Source of the DNA: an uncultured Luteimonas sp.
Lineage (GTDB): Bacteria > Pseudomonadota > Gammaproteobacteria > Xanthomonadales > Xanthomonadaceae
Direction: 5' to 3'
NCBI GenBank assembly: GCA_938008415.1
Contig: CALLKI010000064.1
Coordinates: 1-22,687, forward strand
Length of the DNA stretch: 22,687 nucleotides
In this document: one piece after another, positions 1-11,514 of the stretch
Numbering within the stretch: position 1 is the stretch's first letter
Layout: every line of letters starts with the position of its first letter
Notes under the pieces: model-generated
Databases searched by the model: none
What the model was told of the DNA's origin: nothing
The model's input: the letters and a program-made list of their open reading frames with translations, nothing else
Translations under genes and position numbers: made by a program

Positions 1-3103
<3,103 letters not shown>

Positions 3104-3119
3104 AGGAACCAAGGAAGAG

Positions 3120-3596
3120 ATGAGAGCACCCCTGACCCTGCAGGGCGCGCAACGGTTGCGCGCCGAGCTGGAGCAACTGAAGTCCGTCCAGCGTCCGGCG
3201 GTGATCGCCGCGATCGCCGAGGCGCGCGCGCACGGTGACTTGCGCGAGAACGCCGAGTACCACGCCGCGCGCGAGCAGCAGGCCTTCATCGAGGGCCGGA
3301 TCAAGCAGCTCGAGAGCGAGCTGTCGCATGCCGACATCATCGACGTCAGCAAGATCGACGTCGGCGACAAGGTGGTGTTCGGCGCAAAGGTGACCATCGC
3401 CGACGTCGAGACCGGCGAGGAGAAACGCTACCAGATCGTCGGCGACCTCGAGGCCGACATCAAGATGGGCCTGATCGCCATTTCCTCGCCGGTGGCGCGC
3501 GCGCTGATCGGCAAGCACGAGGGCGACACCGTGACCATCGAAGCCCCCGGTGGCCGGCGCGAGTACGAGATCGTCGAAGTTTCCTACGGGGACTGA
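3120..3596 (+). CDS. greA: Transcription elongation factor GreA
   Basis: Enters the secondary channel of RNA polymerase and stimulates cleavage of backtracked transcripts. The product is 158 residues, the same length as E. coli GreA. The N-terminal coiled coil carries the acidic tip (HGDLRENAEYHAAREQQ), with D40 and E43 equivalent to the D41/E44 pair of E. coli. The C-terminal FKBP-like domain ends in SPVARALIGKHEGD and a PGG turn. The ATG at 3120 was chosen because an AAGGAAG ribosome-binding site lies just upstream and the N-terminus (MRAPLTLQGAQRLRAEL) aligns with the family. An in-frame upstream start at 3003 would lie inside carB and is rejected. The next gene starts 3 nt after the stop, so greA and rpfE are almost certainly co-transcribed. 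Confidence 0.97.
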   Translation: MRAPLTLQGAQRLRAELEQLKSVQRPAVIAAIAEARAHGDLRENAEYHAAREQQAFIEGRIKQLESELSHADIIDVSKIDVGDKVVFGAKVTIADVETGEEKRYQIVGDLEADIKMGLIAISSPVARALIGKHEGDTVTIEAPGGRREYEIVEVSYGD

Positions 3597-3599
3597 GCG

Positions 3600-4535
3600 A
3601 TGCGGGCCACGCTGCTGCTGCCGGCGTCCAGGCGTTTCGGCGGGCAGGCGTTCTCCACCGCGGCCGCGCGCGTGCTCGGGCGTGGCGACCGCCTGCCTGA
3701 CGCGACCCAGGGGCGCCGCGCGCAGCTGCTGCGGCATTTCCGGCTGGTCCCGAACCATTGGCCGGTCGCGGCCCTGACCCGGCAGGCCGATGCCGGTGAC
3801 GCGGCCGGCTCGGCTTGGCTGCGGGCGGACCCGTGCCACGTCCTCCCCGACATCAACGGTGCCCGCCTGCTGGCCTGCGGTGAGGGCCTGGCGCTGGCCC
3901 GGGAGGACGTGGACGCGCTGTTGCCGGCGCTGCGCCCGCTGTTCGGTGATGCGGGGCTCACGGTCGACGCCCCGGTGCCGTCGCGCTGGTACGTGCGCCT
4001 GCCGCCCGGCACGGCGTGGCCCGATTTCGCCGAACCGGAGGAAGCGCTCGGCACGGACGTGTTCGACCACCTTCCGCTCGGGCCCGGCGAGCGGCGCTGG
4101 CGCACGCTGCTGAGCGAGGCGCAGGTCCTGTTGCACAACCACCCGTGGAACGCGCGGCGCGCGGAGCAGGGCAAGGCACCGGTGAACTCGCTGTGGTTCT
4201 GGGGCGGCGGCGTGTTGCCCGACCACGTCGGATCCGCGCACGCGGCGTATTCGGGCGACGACGAGACCGGGATCGCGCTGGCCCACGCCGCGGGCGTGCT
4301 TGGCCCGCGGCGGGCGCGCTTCGAGGGCGTCGACCGCGACACCGTGTTCGACCTGGCCTCGCTGCGCGATCCTGCCGTGCTCGAGCGTGACTGGCTGGCG
4401 CCCGCGCTGTCCGCGCTGGCGGAAGGGCGGCTCGACGCGCTGGAGGTCGACAGCGAGGACGGGCTGCGGGTGGTCCTGCGGCGCAACCACCGCTGGCGGT
4501 TCTGGCGCCGGCCGTTGAAGGAGCCCGCGGCTTGA
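3600..4535 (+). CDS. rpfE: RpfE-like protein (COG4255-type, annotated as phosphoglycerate mutase-like)
   Basis: A 311-residue soluble protein in the greA-recJ gap, where rpfE lies in Xanthomonas and Xylella. There the name comes from an effect on extracellular enzyme and polysaccharide production; its biochemical activity is not established. Recognisable blocks are LRADPCHVLPDINGARLLA near residues 75-93 and HNHPWNARRAEQGKAPVNSLW near 179-199, followed by FWGGG. Similar sequences are often labelled as related to cofactor-independent phosphoglycerate mutase. I cannot see the full metal-ligand set of a true mutase, so no enzyme function is claimed. The C-terminus is basic and Trp/Arg-rich (RRNHRWRFWRRPLK). 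The gene starts 3 nt after greA, and its TGA overlaps the TTG start of recJ, which points to translational coupling. Confidence 0.8.
   Translation: MRATLLLPASRRFGGQAFSTAAARVLGRGDRLPDATQGRRAQLLRHFRLVPNHWPVAALTRQADAGDAAGSAWLRADPCHVLPDINGARLLACGEGLALAREDVDALLPALRPLFGDAGLTVDAPVPSRWYVRLPPGTAWPDFAEPEEALGTDVFDHLPLGPGERRWRTLLSEAQVLLHNHPWNARRAEQGKAPVNSLWFWGGGVLPDHVGSAHAAYSGDDETGIALAHAAGVLGPRRARFEGVDRDTVFDLASLRDPAVLERDWLAPALSALAEGRLDALEVDSEDGLRVVLRRNHRWRFWRRPLKEPAA
4518..4535 (+). promoter_or_regulatory. recJ ribosome-binding site and TTGA start/stop overlap
   Basis: AAGGAG at 4518-4523 lies 8 nt before TTG at 4532, whose last two bases form the rpfE TGA stop (4533-4535). The next in-frame ATG at 4541 is 17 nt from the same site, too far for normal use. 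This supports the rarer TTG as the recJ start, with coupling of the two genes. The choice is inferred from spacing only. Confidence 0.6.
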
Positions 4536-6259
4536 TCCGGATGCCGAGGATCCGGCGCCGCGAACTGCCGCAGGCGGCGGCGCGGTGGCCGGACGACATC
4601 CTGCCGCTGCTGCGCCGGATCTATGCCGCGCGTGGCGTGCTCGACCCGGCCCAGGCCCGGCCGTCGCTGTCGGGGCTGGCACCGCCGGACGGGCTGCGCG
4701 GCATCGAGGCGGCGACCACGCTGCTGGCCGGCGCGATCGCACGCGGGGAACGGATCCTCGTGGTCGGCGACTTCGACGCCGATGGTGCCACCGCCTGCGC
4801 GGTGGCGGTGCGCGGGCTGCGCATGCTCGGTGCGCGCGACGTGGCCTACGCCGTGCCCAACCGGATCGCGCACGGCTACGGGCTGTCCACGGGGCTGGTC
4901 GCGGAGCTGGCCGCCCTGCGGCCGCGGCTGCTGGTGACGGTGGACCACGGCATCGCCTGCCATGCCGGCATGGCCGCCGCGAAGGCGCAGGGCTGGCAGG
5001 TGCTGGTCACCGACCACCACCTGCCGGGCGGGACGCTGCCGCCGGCCGATGCCATCGTGAACCCGAACCTGCCGGGCGATGGCTTCCCGAGCAAGGCGCT
5101 GGCCGGCGTCGGGGTGATCTTCTACGTGCTGCTGGCGTTGCGCCGGCGGCTGCGCGAGGCCGGCGCGTTCCCCGGCGGGGAACCCGACCTGGCCACACTG
5201 CTGGACCTGGTCGCGGTCGGCACGGTGGCGGACCTGGTGCCGCTGGACGCCAACAACCGCGCCCTGGTCGCTGCGGGACTGCGCCGGCTGCGGGCGGGCC
5301 GGGGCTGCGCCGGCCTGCGTGCGCTGGCCGAGGTGTCCGGGCGCAGCGAACGCACGCTGACCTCCACCGACATCGCCTTCGCCATCGCGCCGCGGATCAA
5401 TGCCGCCGGCCGGCTCGAGGACATGTCGCTCGGCATCGAATGCCTGCTGACCGACGATCCCGGCCGCGCGCGCGAGCTGGCGCGACTGCTGCACGAAATC
5501 AACGCCGAGCGCCGAGGCGTGCAGCAGCTGATGCTGGAGGACGCCGAGGCCGCATTGGCCGGGCGAAGCTTCGACGCGGACGGGCCGGAAGGCGCCGCGG
5601 TCTGCCTGTACGACCCCGAATGGCACCCGGGCATCGTCGGACTGGTGGCCTCGAAGGTGAAGGAGCGGCTGCACCGGCCGGTCATCGCCTTCGCGCCGGC
5701 GGAGCCGGGCAGCGGCCTGCTGCGCGGCTCGGCGCGATCCATCCCGGGTTTCCACATCCGCGACGCGCTGGCAGCCCTCGATGCCGCCCATCCGGGCCTG
5801 ATCGACCGTTTCGGCGGGCACGCGATGGCCGCGGGCCTGACCCTGCCGCGGGAGCGGCTGCCTGCCTTCGAGGCCGCGCTGCGCGGGACGGTGGCGCGCC
5901 TGCTCGACCCGGCGCTGCTGCAGGCCGAGCTGCTGAGCGACGGCGAGCTGGAGCCGCACGAGTTCGACCGCCGCCACGCCGAGGCCATCCGCGACGGCGG
6001 CCCGTGGGGGCAGGGCTTCCCCGAGCCGCTGTTCGACGGGATGTTCGAGGTGCGGGACTGGCGCGTCGTCGGCGAACGGCACCTGAAGCTGACCCTGCAT
6101 GGCGAAGGCCTGCGCGGGCCGGTGGAAGCCATCCATTTCGGTGGCTGGAACGGCGAGCAACCCTCCGCGTACTGCCGGCTGGCCTACCGCCTCGCGACGA
6201 ACGACTGGCGCGGGCCGCAGGCGATCCAGCTGGTGGTCGAACACCGGGAGCCGGCCTGA
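4532..6259 (+). CDS. recJ: Single-stranded-DNA-specific 5'-3' exonuclease RecJ
   Basis: Degrades single-stranded DNA from the 5' end in RecF-pathway recombination, base-excision and mismatch repair. The 575-residue product matches the usual length. The DHH phosphoesterase core shows motif I (D80-F-D-A-D84-G), a VDHG block at D138, and the DHH motif D161-H162-H163 followed by LPGG. The DHHA1 domain carries RFGGHAMAAGLTL near residue 430, and a C-terminal OB-like segment follows. Metal-binding Asp/His residues appear intact. This is the last gene of the carB-greA-rpfE-recJ cluster. It ends only 12 nt from the stop of the convergent acyltransferase gene. The start is TTG at 4532 (see that entry); use of ATG 4541 would remove three residues and no domain. 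Confidence 0.97.
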   Translation: MIRMPRIRRRELPQAAARWPDDILPLLRRIYAARGVLDPAQARPSLSGLAPPDGLRGIEAATTLLAGAIARGERILVVGDFDADGATACAVAVRGLRMLGARDVAYAVPNRIAHGYGLSTGLVAELAALRPRLLVTVDHGIACHAGMAAAKAQGWQVLVTDHHLPGGTLPPADAIVNPNLPGDGFPSKALAGVGVIFYVLLALRRRLREAGAFPGGEPDLATLLDLVAVGTVADLVPLDANNRALVAAGLRRLRAGRGCAGLRALAEVSGRSERTLTSTDIAFAIAPRINAAGRLEDMSLGIECLLTDDPGRARELARLLHEINAERRGVQQLMLEDAEAALAGRSFDADGPEGAAVCLYDPEWHPGIVGLVASKVKERLHRPVIAFAPAEPGSGLLRGSARSIPGFHIRDALAALDAAHPGLIDRFGGHAMAAGLTLPRERLPAFEAALRGTVARLLDPALLQAELLSDGELEPHEFDRRHAEAIRDGGPWGQGFPEPLFDGMFEVRDWRVVGERHLKLTLHGEGLRGPVEAIHFGGWNGEQPSAYCRLAYRLATNDWRGPQAIQLVVEHREPA

Positions 6260-6271
6260 GCCCGGGACACG

Positions 6272-7490
6272 CTAGCGGCGCATCCCGGTGCCTGCCAGCC
6301 GGGCATCCCGGGCTGGCGCTTCCACCCCATCGCGCGGCCTGAGGCCGAACAGCGGGCGGAGCAGGGGCACGCGCCGGACCAGTTCGTAGCCGGCGAAGGC
6401 CAGGACGAGCGTCAGCGCCACCAGCAGCAGCCCTTCCAGCGGCGGCGGCAGGGCCAGTGGCCGCAGGTGCCAGGCGAGGACCACGATGATCGTCTGGTGC
6501 AGGATGTAGACCGGAAACACCGCCTGCGACAGGTAGCGCAGCGCGGGACTGTCGCCGGGCGCGAGGCGGCGGGCGAAGCCGAGGATGGCCACGATCGCGC
6601 ACCACTGGTCGAGGCCCCACAGCCCGCGCACCGCCGGGCGCAGCGCCTGCGGGGGATCGGCTTCGGCGTAGATCCGGAAGTAGCACGCGATCACCCCCCA
6701 GCTGCCCAGCCACAGCCAGAGCGCGGGCCAGCGCGCGCGCTCGACCGCCGCCCAGGTCGCTTCGCCGCGCGCGACCAGGAACCCGAGCAGGAAGACCGGG
6801 AAGTACTGGGCGTGGTTGTACCAGTCGTCGACCAGCGCGTGGGTCGAGCCGAAGCGTCCGGCCAGCAGCAGCCTCGCTACGGCCAGCCACAGCGCCGGCA
6901 GCAGCAGCACCGCGGGGCCGGAGGCGAGCAGGGCGTCGAGGCGGGCGCCGGCGCGCTCCATCACCCGCGGTGCGATGCGGAGCAGCAGCCACAGGGCCAC
7001 GGTGTAGGCCCAGAGGTAGGCCACACAGGTGGTTCCAGGTCGGCAGCACCAGGCAGTCGTCGCCCCGGCAGAAGCTTCCGTCGCCGGCTAGGTAGCGGCC
7101 CCAGAACGCAAGGTAGCCGTCGTGGTACCCGCCCGGCAGCTTCTCCACCACCTCGTAGTAGGACTGCGGCGGCACCACCACCAGCATCCCGAACGCGAGC
7201 GGCACCAGCAGCCGCCACGAGCGCGGTCCGAGGAAGCGCCCGCGCCCGTTCGCGGCCGCGGCATCGCGCCTTGCGCGGGCCAGCAGGGAGGCCGTGGCCA
7301 CCCCCGAGACCAGGAACAGCAGCGACAGCCGCCATGGCGAGCTGAGCATCATGAACGGCTCGAGCGCGGGGCCGGCCGCGGGGCTGTTGATGTGCCAGTC
7401 CCAGGTCACGTAGTACATGCCCACGTGGTAGAGCACCAGCAGGCCGAAGGCGAGGACACGGACCCAGTCGAGATCGTGGCGGCGAGTCAT
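6272..7490 (-). pseudogene. Acyltransferase-3 / OpgC-like membrane protein, frameshifted
   Basis: The gene begins at ATG 7490-7488 (MTRRHDLDWVRVLAFGLLVL) and reads 154 codons to LPTWNHL, then leaves frame. The remainder (VAYLWAYTVALWLL onward, about 250 residues) continues in another frame from 7024 to a TAG at 6274-6272. Together the parts give about 405 residues with many hydrophobic segments. They resemble the acyltransferase-3 family, whose members include the glucan succinyltransferase OpgC/MdoC. The N-terminal H/D-LDW-lR motif and the SGVATASLLARAR loop fit that family. At the junction CTG-T-GTG (7028-7022) the family would be expected to read roughly Leu-Trp-Phe-Val, so a 5-nt loss is the simplest explanation. 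The rest of both frames is clean, so the lesion is recent or an assembly error. Substrate is unknown. Confidence 0.75.
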
Positions 7491-7637
7491 GGCGGTTTGT
7501 GTGGCCGGGATACGCGGCCAGGCTCGCCGCCGCCGTGGCCCGCGGCAACCGCGGAGTGACGGGACGACAGGCCGCGGTGACGAACCGCGGGCAGGGCGGG
7601 ACGATCCGGGAGGGCCACGCACGTAGAATCCGGGCCC
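7491..7637. other. Divergent intergenic region with CCGCGGT/ACCGCGG inverted repeat
   Basis: This region separates the leftward acyltransferase gene from the rightward LytTR gene. It holds a perfect 7-bp inverted repeat, CCGCGGT-N5-ACCGCGG, at 7572-7590. A further AACCGCGG half-site at 7547-7554 is preceded by CCGCGG at 7540-7545. A TAGAAT box at 7624-7629 could be a -10 element for rpfD, but no good -35 is visible, and it would place the transcript start within a few bases of ATG 7638. A GGGAGGG at 7608-7614 is too far (23 nt) from that ATG to be its ribosome-binding site. The repeat could be an operator, but the high GC makes chance palindromes common. Confidence 0.35.
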
Positions 7638-8513
7638 ATGACGCCCACGCCGACGCTGTACGAACGCTACCTCCCCTGGCGCCGCTGGGTGGAAGCGGGA
7701 TTCGTGTTCCTGGTGATCGCCGCCAATGCCGCGGCCAACAGCCTGACCACGTGGATCGAGCTCGACCGGTACGAGGACAACCCGTTCCGGCGCTGGGAGC
7801 CCGTGGTCTGGGAGGCCAGCAGCGCGGTGATGTGGTTCGTGATCATCCCGCTGGTCGCGCGCCTGGTGCGGCGTTTCCCGACCCACTGGGACAACTGGCG
7901 GCGGCGGCTGCCGCTGCACCTGGCCGCGAGCGTGACGGTGTGCCTGGTGCACGTGGCCGGGATGGTGGGGCTCCGGATCCTGGCCTACCGCTGGCAGGGC
8001 GCCGACTACGACTTCGGGCCGTGGCCCCGCGAACTGGCCTACGAGTACCTCAAGGACGTGCGCACCTACGCCATGGTCGTGTTCCTGGTCGAGGCCTACG
8101 GCTTCGTCCTCCGGCGCCTGCAGGGCGAGGCCAGCCTGCTCGGGGCGCCGGACGAGGGCCCGGCGGTGGAGCCGGTCGAGCGGCCCGAGCGGTTCCTGGT
8201 GCGCAAGCTCGGTCGCGAGTTCCTGGTCGCGGCCGGCGACATCGAGTGGCTGCAGGCCTCGGGCAACTACGTGAACCTGCGCGTGCGCGGCCACGACTAT
8301 CCGCTGCGCAGCACCCTGGGCGGCATCGCCGCGCGGCTGGACCCGGAGCGCTTCGTGCGGATCCACCGCAGCTACATCGTCAACCTCGACCACGTGGCCT
8401 CGATCGAGCCGCTGGACACCGGCGACGCGCGCCTGCACCTGAAGGATGGCGGCGAACTGCCGGTCAGCCGCAGCCATCGCGCGGGGCTGCGCGAGCGCTT
8501 CGGCGGGCCCTGA
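7638..8513 (+). CDS. rpfD: Membrane-anchored LytTR-family transcriptional regulator (RpfD-like)
   Basis: A 291-residue protein with an N-terminal membrane part and a C-terminal DNA-binding part. About four hydrophobic segments lie near residues 17-37, 55-77, 92-115 and 138-155. A linker follows, then a LytTR domain at roughly 187-288 containing VAAGDIEWLQASGNYVNL, LRSTLGGIAARL and FVRIHRSYIVNLDHV, all typical of the family. No receiver domain is present, so the membrane part is presumably the sensor. Xanthomonas RpfD is a LytTR protein of the rpf cluster; I use that name because of position and domain type, not from an alignment. Start ATG 7638 has no good Shine-Dalgarno sequence and may be near-leaderless. 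The prfB start lies 86 nt downstream with its own promoter candidate. Confidence 0.85.
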   Translation: MTPTPTLYERYLPWRRWVEAGFVFLVIAANAAANSLTTWIELDRYEDNPFRRWEPVVWEASSAVMWFVIIPLVARLVRRFPTHWDNWRRRLPLHLAASVTVCLVHVAGMVGLRILAYRWQGADYDFGPWPRELAYEYLKDVRTYAMVVFLVEAYGFVLRRLQGEASLLGAPDEGPAVEPVERPERFLVRKLGREFLVAAGDIEWLQASGNYVNLRVRGHDYPLRSTLGGIAARLDPERFVRIHRSYIVNLDHVASIEPLDTGDARLHLKDGGELPVSRSHRAGLRERFGGP

Positions 8514-8539
8514 CCAAGGCCCGCGCCGCGGCCCGACGC

Positions 8540-8568
8540 CTGCACCGGCGCGGGCGGATTGCTAGAAT
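8540..8568 (+). promoter_or_regulatory. Candidate prfB promoter
   Basis: CTGCAC (8540-8545) and TAGAAT (8563-8568) are separated by 17 nt. The -10 matches the sigma-70 consensus at 5 of 6 positions, but the -35 matches at only 3. A start near 8575 would give a leader of about 25 nt, which contains no Shine-Dalgarno sequence before ATG 8600. Confidence 0.45.
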
Positions 8569-8599
8569 CGGCGGCTGTTTAACCTGCGGCACTTTCCCC

Positions 8600-9728
8600 A
8601 TGATCGAACTCAATCCCGTGCGCCAGCGCATCGCCGACCTGAGCGGCCGCCTGGACGCGCTCAGGGGGTTTCTTTGACTACGATGCCAAGCGTGAACGGC
8701 TCGAGGAAGTAGAGCGCGAACTCGAACATCCCGACGTCTGGAACGACCCGGTCCGTGCCCAGGCGCTGGGCCGCGAGCGTTCGATCCTCGACAAGACCGT
8801 GAACGGCATCCGCCGCCTGAGCGAGGGCCTGGCGGCCGCGGCCGAGCTGCTGGAGCTGGCCGAGGCCGAGAACGACGACGAGACCGCGCAGGCCGTCGCC
8901 GCCGACGTGGACCGCTACGAGCGCGACGTCGGGCAGCTGGAGTTCCAGCGCATGTTCTCCGGCCAGATGGATGGCGCCAACGCCTTCGTCGACATCCAGG
9001 CGGGCGCCGGTGGCACCGAGGCCCAGGACTGGGCCGAGATGCTGCTGCGCATGTACCTGCGCTGGTGCGAATCGCGCGGCTGGAAGACCGAGCTGCTCGA
9101 GGTGTCGGGCGGTGAAGTCGCGGGCATCAAGTCGGCCACCTTCCGCGTGGAGGGCGAGTACGCCTACGGCTGGCTCAAGACCGAAACCGGCGTCCACCGG
9201 CTGGTGCGCAAGAGCCCCTTCGACTCGGACAACCGCCGCCACACCAGCTTCGCCTCGGTGTTCGTCAGCCCCGAGGTGGACGACAGGATCGACATCGAGA
9301 TCAACCCGGCCGACCTGAAGATGGACGTGTACCGCTCCTCGGGCGCCGGCGGCCAGCACGTGAACAAGACCGAGTCGGCGGTGCGCATCACCCACGTCCC
9401 GACCGGCATCGTCGTGGCCTGCCAGACCGAGCGCAGCCAGCACGCCAACCGCGACCGCGCGATGAAGATGCTCGCGGCCAAGCTGTACGAAATGGAGCTG
9501 CAGAAGCGCAACGCCGAGAAGAATGCGCTCGAGGCCAACAAGGCCGACATCGGCTGGGGCAGCCAGATCCGCAACTACGTGCTCGACCAGAGCCGGATCA
9601 AGGACCTGCGCACCGGTGTCGAGCGCACCGACACCCAGAAGGTGCTCGATGGTGACCTCGACGAGTTCGTCGAGGCCGCGCTCAAGGCCGGCCTGGACGC
9701 CGGTGCCAAACGCGCCGACGCCGTGTAA
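8600..9728 (+). CDS. prfB: Peptide chain release factor 2 (programmed +1 frameshift)
   Basis: Recognises UGA and UAA stop codons and triggers peptide release. The zero frame starts at ATG 8600 and reads 25 codons (MIELNPVRQRIADLSGRL through ALRGFL) to an in-frame TGA at 8675-8677. A +1 shift at CTT resumes at GAC 8676 (DYDAKRERLEEVERELE) and runs to TAA at 9726-9728, giving 375 residues. The tripeptide anticodon region SPF (LVRKSPFDSDNRRH) and the catalytic GGQ at 250-252 (SGAGGQHVNKTESA) are intact. The GGQ position equals that of E. coli RF2. The C-terminus runs about ten residues longer (DAGAKRADAV) than in E. coli. A caller that ignores recoding would split the gene or start it at an internal ATG such as 8799. 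lysS follows 84 nt downstream, the same pairing as in E. coli. Confidence 0.97.
8663..8678 (+). promoter_or_regulatory. RF2 autoregulatory +1 frameshift site
   Basis: The order is AGGGGG (8663-8668, an internal Shine-Dalgarno element), TTT, then slippery CTT (8672-8674), TGA (8675-8677) and C (8678). It matches the E. coli prfB site in arrangement and spacing; only the codon between the AGGGGG and CTT differs (TTT for TAT). Low RF2 leaves the UGA unread, so ribosomes slip CTT to TTT and make full-length RF2. The C after TGA is the weak termination context expected here. Confidence 0.96.
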
Positions 9729-9742
9729 TCCTCTCCTGCCGT

Positions 9743-9784
9743 GGCGCGGCGGGGAGGGCGGACCTCCGCGATTCCCGCCGCGCC
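9743..9784. repeat. Perfect 11-bp inverted repeat between prfB and lysS
   Basis: GGCGCGGCGGG (9743-9753) pairs exactly with CCCGCCGCGCC (9774-9784). The 20-nt loop can form a smaller inner stem (GAGG at 9754-9757 with CCTC at 9763-9766). It begins 14 nt after the prfB stop and ends 28 nt before the lysS ATG. No T-run follows, so a classical intrinsic terminator is not shown. It could weaken read-through or shape the lysS leader. Confidence 0.5.
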
Positions 9785-9812
9785 TGACCGTATCCCCCGG
9801 AAGCATCCCGCC

Positions 9813-11330
<1,518 letters not shown>

Positions 11331-11348
11331 CCGCCCGGGGGAGGGCGG
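11331..11348 (+). terminator. Candidate hairpin terminator after lysS
   Basis: CCGCCC (11331-11336) and GGGCGG (11343-11348) form a 6-bp all-GC stem with a 6-nt loop, starting at the base after the lysS stop. No T-tract follows, so strength is uncertain. The position between lysS and the rpf signalling genes fits a transcript boundary. Confidence 0.4.
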
Positions 11349-11514
11349 GTCCAGCGGGACATGGCCCGTCACGCGGCCGTATCCCGTGGACAATGGGATG
11401 GATGCGGATCACAGATTCCGGGATGCGGTGGGCACGGGGGCTTGCTTGCATTGCCGGGACCCGGCCACCATGCTGGGTTCGAACGACCGGGGAAGCGCCG
11501 TCAACGGCCGACAC
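11349..11514 (+). other. Leader region upstream of rpfG
   Basis: About 166 nt lie between the lysS hairpin and ATG 11515. I see no convincing sigma-70 promoter; TTGCAT-like and CATGCT-like boxes near 11445-11475 are weak. A short ATCCC/GGGAT inverted repeat lies at 11381-11399. In-frame alternative rpfG starts lie at 11386 (GTG), 11398 (ATG) and 11470 (ATG). None has a good Shine-Dalgarno sequence. Confidence 0.3.

Noticed and set aside
3584..6244. 886-codon minus-strand open frame opposite rpfE and recJ
   Set aside because: Antisense shadow; no motifs, and both sense genes are clear.
5682..8477. 931-codon minus-strand open frame spanning recJ, the acyltransferase and rpfD
   Set aside because: Only the central part (7490 to about 7026) is real coding sequence, the N-terminal half of the broken acyltransferase. 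The flanks are antisense shadow.
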